DNA of 54,034 nt, from positions 1 through 54,034 of the forward strand of contig NZ_FOLV01000024.1 of NCBI RefSeq assembly GCF_900112415.1. Reading direction: 5' to 3'. Position numbers and translations under genes: made by a program. The DNA comes from Bacillus sp. 491mf (lineage in GTDB: Bacteria > Bacillota > Bacilli > Bacillales > Bacillaceae_G). Below, piece after piece: positions 26,253 through 35,603 of the stretch (its first letter is position 1; every line of letters begins with the position of its first letter). The notes under the pieces are model-generated. The model ran no database searches, was not told the origin of the DNA, and saw only the letters and a program-made list of their open reading frames with translations.

Positions 26253-26690
26253 TTCTGCACTCCCTCCTTATAGTTAATAGTACACTAGAAATATATGGTG
26301 ATTGGAAGAGGGAATAATATAGCAAATAGGTAAGTCTTTTTTATTAAATATTACTCCAATTTTAATAAAACAAGAGAAAACAGATCCTTCAGGTTTCTTA
26401 TTTGCATCCCTTGGTATAAAATAGGCGATTAAGATAGTGGATATAAAAAGGATAGACTTTGCAAGGAGCGAAGTCTGTCAAAAAACAAATCAAGTTAATC
26501 AATCAACTCTTCGGTCTTACCGTATAGTAATAGATTCCGTTAGGGATACACTGCTATTTCAGATCTACATATTATTTGCACCAAGACCCATATTACCATT
26601 ATGATCTTAATACCATTACTATTTGGGTCCGTCCTCGGCCCCAAACCCTTATTGTAGAAAGAAAACCACCGGCATTAGACCGGTGGTTCT
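26253..26690. other. Intergenic region with an IS6 end and a terminator
   Basis: TTTGCACCAAGACCC near 26577 is a degenerate IS240-type end. AACCACCGG/CCGGTGGTT (26662-26688) forms a strong stem directly after the amidohydrolase stop on the minus strand. AGACTTTGC/GCGAAGTCT near 26453-26476 is another hairpin. No gene is seen. Confidence 0.6.
26662..26688 (-). terminator. Terminator of the amidohydrolase cluster
   Basis: Nine GC-rich base pairs around CATTAGA, followed on the minus strand by TTTCTTTCT. Confidence 0.75.
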
Positions 26691-26693
26691 GAC

Positions 26694-28529
26694 TTAGAAA
26701 GCAAAGCAAGTACAACCAATACCCCATTTAGTTCCATCTTTTCCTATTACGGTATGAGTATGTTGATGGAGAGGGTTACTGCAACTATGTAACTTGTGAT
26801 CATGAGCATCGTGAGAAAGTATATTGTGGGCTAGGTTGGCACCACCATAACCATAAACTCCCGTCGGTGCCCAGTCAGGTGATGCTGGCGGCAATTCAGG
26901 TGATAAATTTTTAAATTCATCATTTCCATAAACAACCTGCCCACCCATAATGGTGAGTAATGATTCAAGGTCCTTGATTTCTTCTTCTGACACAGTAAAG
27001 TAGTCAGCAGACAATACAGCAATATCAGCAAACTGACCTACTGCAAGGGTTCCCTTTTTACCTTCATCACCAGAGAACCACGCACTTCCTTTGGAATATA
27101 GTTCCAGGGCTGCTTTTCTGTCAAGTCTATTCTTTTCATCGTATATTGAAAGACCACCAATGGTTTTTCCGGCAACCATCCAGTAAAGAGCAACCCAAGG
27201 GTTATAGCTGGAAACCCTGGTTGCATCACTACCGGCGCCAACAGGTATACCCAGGTCTAGCATACGATAAATCGGAGGAGTACGCTTTGCAGCTTCCTTT
27301 CCGTATAAATCAACAAAGTATTCACCTTGGAAAGCCATGCGGTCTTGGATGGCAATACCGCCATTTAAAGCCTTAACACGTTCCATACTACGATCTGAGA
27401 TTGTTTCTGCATGGTCAAACCACCAGCGTAGACCATTAAAAGGAATTTCTCTGTTGACTTCCTCAAAAACATTTAAGAAACGTGTTATTGACTCGTCATA
27501 AGTTGCATGTAAACGGAATGGCCAACGGTTTTCTACCAATAGAGAAATTACTTTCTTTAAGTCAGCTTCCATCACCGTAGCTAGTTCGGGCCGCGGCATT
27601 TGAAATTTTTCAAAATCGGCTGCCGAGAATACTAACATTTCTCCGGCACCATTCATTTTATACTTATCATTTCCTTGACCCGGAGAAATAATTTTTGCCC
27701 ATGAAGCAAAGTCTTCATATTCATGATTTGGATTTTGCGTAAATAGATTATACGCAATACGCAAAGTTAATTGATCCTTCTCGGCTAAATGTTCAACAAC
27801 TTTGTAATCATCAGGATAATTTTGGAATCCGCCACCTGCGTCAATGGCACTTGTGATACCTAATCTATTTAATTCGCGCATAAAATGGCGAGTTGAGTTA
27901 ATCTGGTCGTCAAAATCAAGTACTGGAGCTCTACCTAAACTTGAATAAAGAATAGAAGCGTTAGGGTTGGCAATTAAAAGACCCGTTGGATTACCTCGTT
28001 TATCCCGCTCAATTAAACAGCCCGGAGGGTCTGGAGTATCTTTTGTGTATCCCAGTGCACGCAGCCCTGCACGATTTACAAGTGCTCTATCGTAAAGATG
28101 TAGCACAAAGACAGGCGTGTATTCAGAAACAGCATTAATCTCTTCCAAAGTTGGCATCCGTCTCTCTTTAAATTGAAATTCAGACCAACCTCCAACTACT
28201 CTTACCCACTGAGGAGCAGGTGTACGCCTTGCCTGCTCTCTAAGCATTTCCAGAGCAATAGCAAGTGATGGCACACCTTCCCAGCGCAATTCCATATTAT
28301 AATGAAGACCGCCACGAATAACGTGTATATGAGAGTCATTCAAGCCCGGAATAGCTCTCTTTCTTTTAAGGTCTATTTTTTGGGTTTTTTCTGTGGCACT
28401 ATCAAGAAGTTCATCTCCACCTACTGCAGTGACTAAACCTTCAGTTATGGCGATAGCCGATACCTCAGGTTGAGATGGGTCAAGGGTAGTGATTTTTCCG
28501 TTATATAAGATCATATCCGGTAAATTCAT
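26694..28529 (-). CDS. YtcJ-type amidohydrolase with a His/Cys-rich tail
   Basis: This 611-aa metal-dependent hydrolase of the amidohydrolase superfamily (Amidohydro_3) has the metal motif HIH in GLNDSHIHV, later His in FRLHATYDE and WFDHAETI, and the catalytic Asp in GAGSDATR. The family cleaves amides or exo-enzymatic ring/ester bonds. The last 40 residues are unusual: they hold many His and Cys (DAHDHKLHSC, LHQHTH, GIGCTC), like a metal-binding or Tat/maturation tail. ATG 28529 follows GAGGTG. It ends a minus-strand cluster with an ABM-domain protein and hydrolases, suggesting a small catabolic or detoxification route. Confidence 0.85.
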   Translation of the reverse strand: MNLPDMILYNGKITTLDPSQPEVSAIAITEGLVTAVGGDELLDSATEKTQKIDLKRKRAIPGLNDSHIHVIRGGLHYNMELRWEGVPSLAIALEMLREQARRTPAPQWVRVVGGWSEFQFKERRMPTLEEINAVSEYTPVFVLHLYDRALVNRAGLRALGYTKDTPDPPGCLIERDKRGNPTGLLIANPNASILYSSLGRAPVLDFDDQINSTRHFMRELNRLGITSAIDAGGGFQNYPDDYKVVEHLAEKDQLTLRIAYNLFTQNPNHEYEDFASWAKIISPGQGNDKYKMNGAGEMLVFSAADFEKFQMPRPELATVMEADLKKVISLLVENRWPFRLHATYDESITRFLNVFEEVNREIPFNGLRWWFDHAETISDRSMERVKALNGGIAIQDRMAFQGEYFVDLYGKEAAKRTPPIYRMLDLGIPVGAGSDATRVSSYNPWVALYWMVAGKTIGGLSIYDEKNRLDRKAALELYSKGSAWFSGDEGKKGTLAVGQFADIAVLSADYFTVSEEEIKDLESLLTIMGGQVVYGNDEFKNLSPELPPASPDWAPTGVYGYGGANLAHNILSHDAHDHKLHSCSNPLHQHTHTVIGKDGTKWGIGCTCFAF

Positions 28530-28542
28530 GTTCACACCTCGT

Positions 28543-29136
28543 CTACTTCCTATTATTCTGTAACCATGGATGAAATATTTTACCGAGAATCGGCATTACT
28601 ACCCATGATAGCAAGGACACTATACATACAGAAACAAAAAAAGCTGAAATAATAGGATTCATATTTTTTATAATAGGTCCTATCACTTTAGGAACCAACA
28701 TGCTAAGAGGCCATACACCAAGAACGGTAACAATAGACATTTTCCATTTTGGCGGTGGAACTGGCGTTTTAGGAGTAACAAACCAATAAGCCAAACTGCT
28801 TTCAGTTTTGTAAGTTGGATTAGTAGCTTGAAATTGTTCTGCCTTTTTTAACAAATCTCGACGAATATCTGATTCTTGCCAAGTACGTAGATGCTCATAC
28901 GTATCAAAGCGAAAAATAACAGTATACTCTCTGGATCCGTTATTGGGGACTATTAGATTTACGCCTAAATGCCCTGGGAATTTAGTAGCGGCAGCTTCGA
29001 TTTCATGTCTCCATGTTTCAAACTGTTTTTCTCTACCTTCTTGAATTTCCCATGTAACAATCGTTGTTACTGGACCGCCAGCATTCATCGTGTTCCCTGT
29101 ATGAGTTTCTCCGGCAGTTACTTTTTCTTGTTTCAT
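28543..29136 (-). CDS. ABM-domain membrane protein
   Basis: In this 197-aa protein, residues 20-115 form an antibiotic biosynthesis monooxygenase (ABM) ferredoxin-like domain (VTTIVTWEIQEGREKQFETW, then HLGVNLIVPNNGSREYTVIF). Two hydrophobic helices follow (about 135-155 and 162-185), so the domain is anchored at the membrane. ABM domains act as cofactor-free monooxygenases or heme/quinol-handling dimers. Its ATG overlaps the stop of the upstream hydrolase gene by 4 bases. The substrate is unknown. Confidence 0.8.
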   Translation of the reverse strand: MKQEKVTAGETHTGNTMNAGGPVTTIVTWEIQEGREKQFETWRHEIEAAATKFPGHLGVNLIVPNNGSREYTVIFRFDTYEHLRTWQESDIRRDLLKKAEQFQATNPTYKTESSLAYWFVTPKTPVPPPKWKMSIVTVLGVWPLSMLVPKVIGPIIKNMNPIISAFFVSVCIVSLLSWVVMPILGKIFHPWLQNNRK

Positions 29137-29777
29137 ATTTTCCTGCTTGGAAGCGCACCATGTACCATAGTATATGCGTATTCCACGCCTTGACCATAAG
29201 CGCCAGTGTGTTCTTTTACAATTTCCATAACAGCATCATAAGTGTCTTTGCGTGCCCAGTCACGTTGGTATTCAAGTAAAACTTGAATTGCTGTCACTGG
29301 AATTGCTCCAGCTTGTTCTACACGACGCATAGCAGCGCTATGTGCTGTCAAACTAGTACCACCTGAAGCATCATCAACTGCATAAACTTCATAGCCAGCT
29401 TTAATTGCTTCAAGCACAGGGAATGCAAGGCAAACTTCAGTCCAAAGTGCTGCAAATATCAATTTCTTTCTACCTGTTGCCTTAACTGCCTCAACAAATT
29501 TTGAATCTTCCCAAGAGTTCATTGAACTACGTTCTATAATTTCATGGTTTGGGAATATATCAAGAATTTGTGGCCAAAAATAACCAGAAAAGCTACGTGT
29601 TTCAACTGTAGTAAGAATAGTAGGTACGTTAAAAGCTTTTGCTGATTTAGCAAGCAGCATAACGTTATTAATCAATGTTTGTCTGTCAATGCTTGCAACT
29701 CCAAAAGTCATTTGAGGCTGAAAATCGATCAAAATTAATGCACTGTTCTCCGGAGTTAACAATTCTAAATTACTCAT
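29133..29777 (-). CDS. Isochorismatase-like hydrolase
   Basis: This 214-aa cysteine hydrolase has the isochorismatase/nicotinamidase fold. The catalytic triad is visible: D18 (LILIDFQ), Lys in the ATGRKKL region and C116 in WTEVCLAFP. ATG 29777 follows AAGGAGA; an upstream in-frame codon at 29828 lacks a ribosome site. It is coupled to the ABM gene. The family hydrolyses amides such as nicotinamide, isochorismate or carbamoyl compounds, but the substrate here is unknown. Confidence 0.84.
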   Translation of the reverse strand: MSNLELLTPENSALILIDFQPQMTFGVASIDRQTLINNVMLLAKSAKAFNVPTILTTVETRSFSGYFWPQILDIFPNHEIIERSSMNSWEDSKFVEAVKATGRKKLIFAALWTEVCLAFPVLEAIKAGYEVYAVDDASGGTSLTAHSAAMRRVEQAGAIPVTAIQVLLEYQRDWARKDTYDAVMEIVKEHTGAYGQGVEYAYTMVHGALPSRKI

Positions 29778-29924
29778 AATAAAACTCTCCTTTTTTAAAA
29801 TTGTTTCAAATAAAGTTTTTTGAAACAATTATATTTTCTATTAGTTTTAGCTGTAATCGTAAAAATAAAAGCTTTGCAATATTTCTTAATTTAAAAAGGA
29901 GCGCTGATTTAGCCAGCGCTAAAT

Positions 29925-30569
29925 TTATGCATTTTGTTTACTAAGATCCCGCTGAGCTCCCATATAGCTTCCAATTATATTTTGATAACCTGGAAGATTA
30001 CTAGCAAGCAAATTGCCAAAACCTTCGACATCGTTGCGCCAATCGCGCTGTAATTCGCACGCTACGCTAAACCAGTTCATAAGTTGCACGCCACTATGTG
30101 CCATACGCGTATTGGCAGCATCTGCAACTTGTTTACTGAAAGTTCCTGAAGCATCAGTAACAGCAAATACTTCATACCCAGCTTTTATAGCGGAAAGTGC
30201 CGGGAAAGCAACGCAAACATCCGTAACTACGCCCGCGATGATAAGTTGTTTTTTTTCAGTTTCTTCGATTGCTTTTACAAAATCATCATTATCCCATGCG
30301 TTAATTTGTCCAGGTCGAGCTATTTTTGGTGCGTGAGGAAATAGATCAACCAATTCTTGCATTAAAGGTCCGTTAGGTCCGTGTTCAAAGCTTGTTGTTA
30401 AAATAACTGGTAAATCAAAAAACTTAGCAGTGTGAGCAAGAGCTAAAACATTGTTCTTGAATTCATCAACACCATAGTCACGTACTAGTCCGGACATAAG
30501 GCCAGTTTGATGATCCACTAAAAGAACGACAGCATCATCTTTGTTAATACGAGAATAGAGATCAGACAT
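29925..30569 (-). CDS. ycaC: YcaC-type isochorismatase family hydrolase
   Basis: This 214-aa protein is very close to E. coli YcaC: LLVDHQTGLMSGLVRD, ARPGQINAWDNDDFVKA and IIAGVVTDVCVAFPA. D20 and C119 are the catalytic residues, and YcaC is known as an octameric hydrolase of unassigned substrate. ATG 30569 follows AGGAGG. It is paralogous to the next gene and leads the minus-strand cluster, although the 147-base gap to that gene may hold a separate promoter. Confidence 0.9.
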   Translation of the reverse strand: MSDLYSRINKDDAVVLLVDHQTGLMSGLVRDYGVDEFKNNVLALAHTAKFFDLPVILTTSFEHGPNGPLMQELVDLFPHAPKIARPGQINAWDNDDFVKAIEETEKKQLIIAGVVTDVCVAFPALSAIKAGYEVFAVTDASGTFSKQVADAANTRMAHSGVQLMNWFSVACELQRDWRNDVEGFGNLLASNLPGYQNIIGSYMGAQRDLSKQNA

Positions 30570-30854
30570 TATGTATTCCTCCTAAAATTAAGTAATCGAA
30601 GAAAGTTTAAACAGTGGAACATTATCATAAATTCCTAGTTTCGTTATATTAGTTATAGCAGCATTCACAGAACATGAAGCGCTATACAAATTTATAGTAT
30701 TTGAAAACCAATTCGTTAATCAATTCTAAATTATCTATAATTTACATAGATGGTAACTATAGTTATTTTCACCATAAAATTGATTGGTTTTACCTATACA
30801 TTCTATAGATAGAACAATATTGATAGTCACCTATTTTTGTTATTAGAATTGAAT

Positions 30855-31054
30855 ATGAGGAATGTTCAGCAATTATTTCATGATGAAAAAGGTATTAGAT
30901 GGGGAATTGTTACAAAAACAGAAAATGAATTCAGCGGAACAATAGAGTTTCATGCTTAGAGTCCACAACATAGACGTGCATAAATAGGTTACGAGATTCA
31001 TCCGGATTATTGGAGAAAAGGATATATATCAGAATATTTCTTGGAGGTAGAAGA
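30855..31054 (+). pseudogene. GNAT acetyltransferase remnant
   Basis: The fragment reads MRNVQQLFHDEKGIRWGIV, then IEFHA, stop, SPQHRRA, stop, IGYEIHPDYWRKGYISE. The GYEIHPDYWRKGY segment is the acetyl-CoA-binding strand/helix of RimJ/RimL-type acetyltransferases. It has two in-frame stops, and the end runs into the hydrolase leader. Bases 30570-30854 show no gene. Confidence 0.6.
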
Positions 31055-31891
31055 ATGGCGAAAATTACTGTAGGAACCGAAAATCAAATACCCATTGAAC
31101 TATATTATGAGGATCATGGTACAGGAAAGCCAGTAGTATTCATTCACGGTTGGCCATTAAGTGGTCGATCTTGGGAATACCAAGTTCCTGCTCTCGTTGA
31201 GGCTGGATATAGAGTCATAACTTATGACCGTCGAGGGTTCGGGAACTCTTCTCAGCCATGGAACGGTTACGATTATGATACATTCGCTACTGATTTACAT
31301 CTGTTACTAGAGCATTTGGATCTCCAAAATGCGACACTGGTCGGATTTTCAATGGGGGGTGGAGAAGTAGCTCGCTATATCGGAACCTACGGAACAAATA
31401 GAGTAGAGAAGGCTGTATTTGCGGGAGCTGTACCACCATTCCTTTACAAGTCAGCAGATCATCCTGAGGGGGTATTAGATGATGCAGCAATTCAAGGATT
31501 TGAAAATGGAGTAAAAAATGATCGTCTAGCATTTCTTGATGAGTTTACGAGAGGATTTTTTGCTGCTGGAGATCGAACTGACTTAGTCAGTGAACCGTTC
31601 CGACTTTACAATAGGGATATTGCAGCGGGTGCATCGCCTAAAGGAACACTAGATTGTATCGCTGCTTTCAGCAAAACGGACTTCAGAGGAGATTTAGCCA
31701 AGTTTAATATACCTACCCTTGTTATTCATGGTGATTCAGATGCAACTGTTCCATTTGAATATAGTGGAAAACTGACACATGAAGCAATTCCTAATTCTAG
31801 GGTAGCTTTAATAAAGGGTGGTCCACATGGGTTCAATGCAACACATGCCAAAGAATTTAATGAGGCACTGCTATCATTTTTAAAGGGCTGA
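31055..31891 (+). CDS. Alpha/beta hydrolase, cofactor-free haloperoxidase type
   Basis: This 278-aa enzyme closely resembles non-heme chloroperoxidases/bromoperoxidases: VVFIHGWPLSGRSWE, YDRRGFGNSSQPW, nucleophile S99 in GFSMGG, acid Asp in VIHGDSDATVP and His in GGPHGFN. Such enzymes are serine esterases that also form peracids. ATG 31055 follows GGAGG. It is divergent from the ycaC cluster and could belong to the same metabolic context, but the intervening remnant argues they were separate. Confidence 0.86.
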   Translation: MAKITVGTENQIPIELYYEDHGTGKPVVFIHGWPLSGRSWEYQVPALVEAGYRVITYDRRGFGNSSQPWNGYDYDTFATDLHLLLEHLDLQNATLVGFSMGGGEVARYIGTYGTNRVEKAVFAGAVPPFLYKSADHPEGVLDDAAIQGFENGVKNDRLAFLDEFTRGFFAAGDRTDLVSEPFRLYNRDIAAGASPKGTLDCIAAFSKTDFRGDLAKFNIPTLVIHGDSDATVPFEYSGKLTHEAIPNSRVALIKGGPHGFNATHAKEFNEALLSFLKG

Positions 31892-32050
31892 TTACCAATG
31901 AATATTTTTTAACTGATAGAACAGGGGTATTTTACCTTCTCTGAAAAGGTTGTTGATAAGCGATTAGTTACACTTAATTCTCAAATGTTAATAGGTGCAA
32001 ACATACACTTTCATGAGGAAAATGATATCTTGGAAGGGAGGAGATACACA
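31892..32050. other. Interval with an unrecognised coding fragment
   Basis: From about 31914 a short frame reads IEQGYFTFSEKVVDKRL and continues to NDILEG near 32035 without a start codon. I do not recognise it. It abuts the IS231 derivative, so it may be the end of a gene interrupted by insertion. Confidence 0.3.
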
Positions 32051-32544
32051 CATCCATCAACTTAAGAATTTTATAAAGCTCCCAAAATGAAAAAATACGT
32101 TATTCTTTCTGTAGAATCATAGGAAAGGATGGCGTTTTTTGTATGTCTATTTCTATATCTGATGAATTACAACTATTTGCTCAAGAAATTCAAAGCTTTT
32201 TATCTCCAAATATCTTATGAGATCTTGCTAGAGATGTTGGTTTCATGCAACGAACCAGTAAATACCAAGCAAAAGATTTAGTCGCTTTATGTGTATGGAT
32301 GAGCCAAAATATCGCTACGACTTCTTTAACTCAATTATCTAGCTGTTTGGAAGCATCAACAGAAGTGCTCATCAGTCCTGAGGGATTGAATCAACGATTT
32401 AATCAATCGGCTTAATTCAAAAAAATGAAACTCGTTAGGGTTTATTTCGTATGCAAATCTTTAAATTCCCTACACGTAGCCTTTAGAAAAAAGAAGCAAC
32501 CTCTACTATGATTGACGTTGTGTGAACTTAGCTGGATAGCAATG
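32051..32544 (+). mobile_element. Internally deleted IS231 derivative
   Basis: The element runs from the left end CATCCATCAACTTAAGAA (32051-32068) to a degenerate right end CTTAGCTGGATAGCAATG (32527-32544). The transposase start (32143, MSISISDELQLFAQEI) has a TGA after 25 codons, continues to TAA 32413-32415, and is then joined to the 3' non-coding part (GGGTTTATTTCGTATGC) that ends the larger copy at 43750-43850. About 1.2 kb of the transposase gene is missing, so it can only move in trans. Confidence 0.8.
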
Positions 32545-32555
32545 AGATACGGCCA

Positions 32556-32690
32556 CATATCTATCCAGCTAAGATAAATTTGTACTCACATAAACAAAAA
32601 ATGCTATTCTTTTTGTAGAAATATACAGAAATGATGGTATTTTTGTATGAATCTATTGATGCAATAATTCTGATCAAACTTTGGTTTAGC
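32556..32690 (+). mobile_element. Second truncated IS231 left part, back to back with the first
   Basis: CATATCTATCCAGCTAAG (32556-32573) is a diverged left end, followed by TGCTATTCTTTTTGTAG and GATGGTATTTTTGTATGAATC, which parallel the leader of the IS231 copy at 32100-32150. It stops after the first few codons. Only 11 bases separate it from the right end of the previous element. Confidence 0.65.
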
Positions 32691-32710
32691 AACAAACCAA
32701 AAGCCTCCAT

Positions 32711-33908
32711 TTACAAGTATGTTAGTTGACTGACCACACTTTCTAAAAATTGCTCTACTTTTTCTTTTGATGTATCCGGCGTATGATAACCAATCGTAAA
32801 TGTAAGTCTTCCATTATAAGAACTTACCCCCATTGTAAAGAATGGGGCATACATAATAGGTGATGTCATATACCCGTCATCGGCTAGAACTTCACCAAAC
32901 TTAATAGGTTCATCTGCTATCACCCCGAAATTTGTAAGTAACGGCAACGCCATGCCCATTTGTAAAGCCTGTTCGTATTGCTGCTTATACATTTCTTTCA
33001 CCTCAGATAGCTTTAGACCTGCCAGTAGCTCCATTCCTGCGGCTGAAGAGAGACCTGGATTTTGAGATTTTATTTTATCCATTGATTGTTTGACTCGAAC
33101 TAGAGTCTGATTAAATAATTTCATTATCTTCCATTTTAATCACTGGCATTTCCATACCGGATAAATTGCAAATAGCACCAGTTGTATGATTGGGAAGATA
33201 TCGGCGTAAATCAATTGTTAAACCGATCATTTTTTCTGCAGTGCGAGGTTCTGCATACACAGTGAAATGTGATAAAGATTGGAAGTATGCAGTCATGATG
33301 ACATCATTCAAGGTAGCCTGTTGTGCTTGGCTAGGACGATACGCACTTTTTACGTCTGGTATTCCAGCATATTTGAAAACAGGTGATTGATCGCGAAACC
33401 CCTCATTCCTCGCACAAAATCCCTTTATAATTTGATCCTTAGACTGTCCTAGGGAAAGCTGAGTATAAATTGCTCCCAGCAAATTAATATATTCCTTGAC
33501 TCCTGCACCATCTGAACAAAGATGTGATAATTTAACAATTAACATATTTGTTGTAGTGCCTTGTAATAATTTTGTTTGAACCATTGGCCCCTGAATATGA
33601 TTTTCAGGTTCCTTAATAAAATCTATCGCCATCATTTCAAGTTCTTGATCATTTCCTTCTGCAAAAAAACAAGTCGTTGATTTAGTACTAGATGTATGTT
33701 CCTTCCAGTAAGGAATATCACTTTCTACAAAACGGCTGTTCAAAACTGGCTGTAATTGTAACGTTATCCTTACTGATTGTTCAAGTATTTTCATTGATAT
33801 ACCTTTAGAAAAATAAAGAACGGCATTAATTTGTTGATTTGCAGAATAAAGACCTAATATATAATTCATTCGATCTTGAGGTGTTACTGGATACTTTCTT
33901 TGTCCCAT
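32711..33908 (-). pseudogene. Condensation/acyltransferase-like gene, frameshifted
   Basis: From ATG 33908 (MGQRKYPVTPQDRMNYILG) the first 265 codons show a condensation-domain core: HLCSDGAG matches the HxxxDG acyl-transfer motif. The frame is lost near 33115, where the second part (LFNQTLVRVKQSMDKIK to the end at 32711) continues in another frame with a 14-base overlap. Between YRPS and QAQQATLNDV a stretch of about 40 residues usual in such proteins seems missing. Intact relatives are about 430-440 aa acyltransferases of unclear substrate. It is probably dead. Confidence 0.65.
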
Positions 33909-34690
33909 AATTTTATCCCCTTTTTAAAACTATTTTTGATTATAATCTCGTTCCTCGTATGGTTGATACTTTCTTCAAGGGCTAATAATGCTTCGTTTTC
34001 GATTTTTAGTATATCAATTTTGAAAGCATCTTTTCCGTACTGGTTCCATTATTTTGCAGCACTTTGTTGGTGGAATACCTATTCTTTTATTGTTATTAAT
34101 ATCCCCTATCAATTTAAAATATGAGTAAACATAAAATGATTTCGTTTGCATATATACAGACAGTTTATAATAATGTTTATGTATTATCAATAAAAACAAA
34201 CGGATCATTTTTATGACTGTTAATAAAAGAACAAAACTATTTTACGTTTAGAAAATTTTAACGATGTATTGTAAGAGTAAAGAAGAGATTTGTTTGATGT
34301 TAATACGGATTCTTAGAACGTGTCTATGGTTCTGTTGCAATACTTGAACATTCACAAGTACCGTCAAAAAATGCAGAGGAAATGCTAGTAGAGAATAATG
34401 AAGTGACAGTAAAACGAGAGCATAAACAGGCGAAAAGCACGCCATATACTCAGGAAATTTATAAGCAGTTACAAATGGTCATAGTTGATGGGCATGAACC
34501 TTTAGATACATTTTTTACTTTCATGTATTAAGTGTTAAGTGAATCTCTCAATTCATCTGTAAAAGTATACCTTTACAGATATATAGAAAACTATAAAAAA
34601 CCACATCTATAAATGTTCATTTCTACCTTTACAGACATCCGTTTATTTTATATATCTTTACAGACATAATTGTTATCATTATCAATGAGG
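33909..34690. other. Region of gene debris
   Basis: On the minus strand near 33940-34080 a frame reads WNQYGKDAFKIDILKIENEA, resembling a GIY-YIG nuclease segment, with a stop just before it. On the plus strand 34310-34530 a frame without a start reads FLERVYGSVAILEHSQVPSK and ends at TAA near 34532; I do not recognise it. No intact gene is seen. A serine recombinase remnant follows. Confidence 0.35.
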
Positions 34691-34698
34691 TGTAGCAT

Positions 34699-35318
34699 AT
34701 GAAACATAAAAAATTTGGATATGTGCGAGTTTCGAGTAAAGATCAAAACGAAGAACGACAAATTCAGAATATGAAGAATTTAGGGATAGAAGAACGGGAT
34801 ATTTTCATAGATAAAGAGTCTAGAAAAATATGGAGTGAGATAATTATCAAATGCTAAAACGTCTTGTTCGTACAGGAGATACCATTGTGTTTGATTCCTT
34901 GACAAGACTCGGAAGAAATATGAATGATACATTAGAAGAATTTAGATATTACGAAAAACATAAAGTAAATTTACAATTTATAAAGGAACCATACATTAAC
35001 GTCAATTACACTGGGGAAAGTACAAATGATGTCATTCAGAGCGCAATTCAAAAAGCAACACTGACAATATTATCTGCCTTTGCAGAAAAAGAGCGCATTG
35101 ATATTAAACAACGTCAAGCTGAAGGAATTGCTCTTGCCAGAAAGCAAGGTAAACGTTTAGGATGTCCTCCTGTCGAAATAACAGAAGAATTTACGGATGC
35201 TTACAAGGAATGGAAATCTGGTTCAATTACAGCGGTAGGAGCTATGAAAAAGTATGGCATCAAACGTTCTTCTTTTTATAAGCTCGCTAAACAACATGAG
35301 GAAAAAATAAAAGAATAG
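34699..35318 (+). pseudogene. Serine recombinase (resolvase type), broken near the N-terminus
   Basis: ATG 34699, after GAGGTG, gives KFGYVRVSSKDQNEERQIQN, with the catalytic Ser in VRVSS. After KESRK a missing base shifts the frame, and in the restored frame a TGA replaces an Arg codon. From 34851 the frame is open again: DTIVFDSLTRLGRN, SAFAEKERIDIKQRQAEGIA and a C-terminal helix-turn-helix (SITAVGAMKKYGIKRSSFY). It resembles Tn3-family resolvases or invertases. Translation from the internal ATG 34851 would lack the catalytic Ser. Confidence 0.8.
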
Positions 35319-35344
35319 TTTGCCTTGTTAACATTTTAATAGAA

Positions 35345-35374
35345 AGAACTTGTAGTGATTTCTACAAGTTCTTG
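35345..35374 (+). terminator. Terminator after the recombinase
   Basis: AAGAACTTGTAG pairs with CTACAAGTTCTT around TGATTT. Confidence 0.75.
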
Positions 35375-35467
35375 TTGTTAAACAATATGGTAGAATAAGC
35401 TGGAATGAAATCATATCAAGCCAAACCTAAAAAATAACAGGAAGTGATGATTTTGACTTTTTATATA

Positions 35468-35602
35468 ATGATAGAAACTTATGGTAATTTTGCAGAACCA
35501 ATGCAAAGAGTAGGAATGAAGAGTAATACATTTTATAGGAGAGTCAAAGAATACGAATACAGCTTAGAAAAAGCAAGCTTTCTTAAAAAGGAGGGGGAAT
35601 AA
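35468..35602 (+). pseudogene. Recombinase C-terminal helix-turn-helix remnant before vanR-like gene
   Basis: A 44-codon frame, starting MIETYGNFAEPMQRVGMKS and then NTFYRRVKEYE, matches the position and pattern of a resolvase DNA-binding helix-turn-helix. It ends 1 base before the response-regulator ATG, and its last codons contain the AGGAGGGGG ribosome site of that gene. It may be translated as a leader cistron, but its origin looks like a truncated recombinase. Confidence 0.5.
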
Positions 35603-35603
35603 A

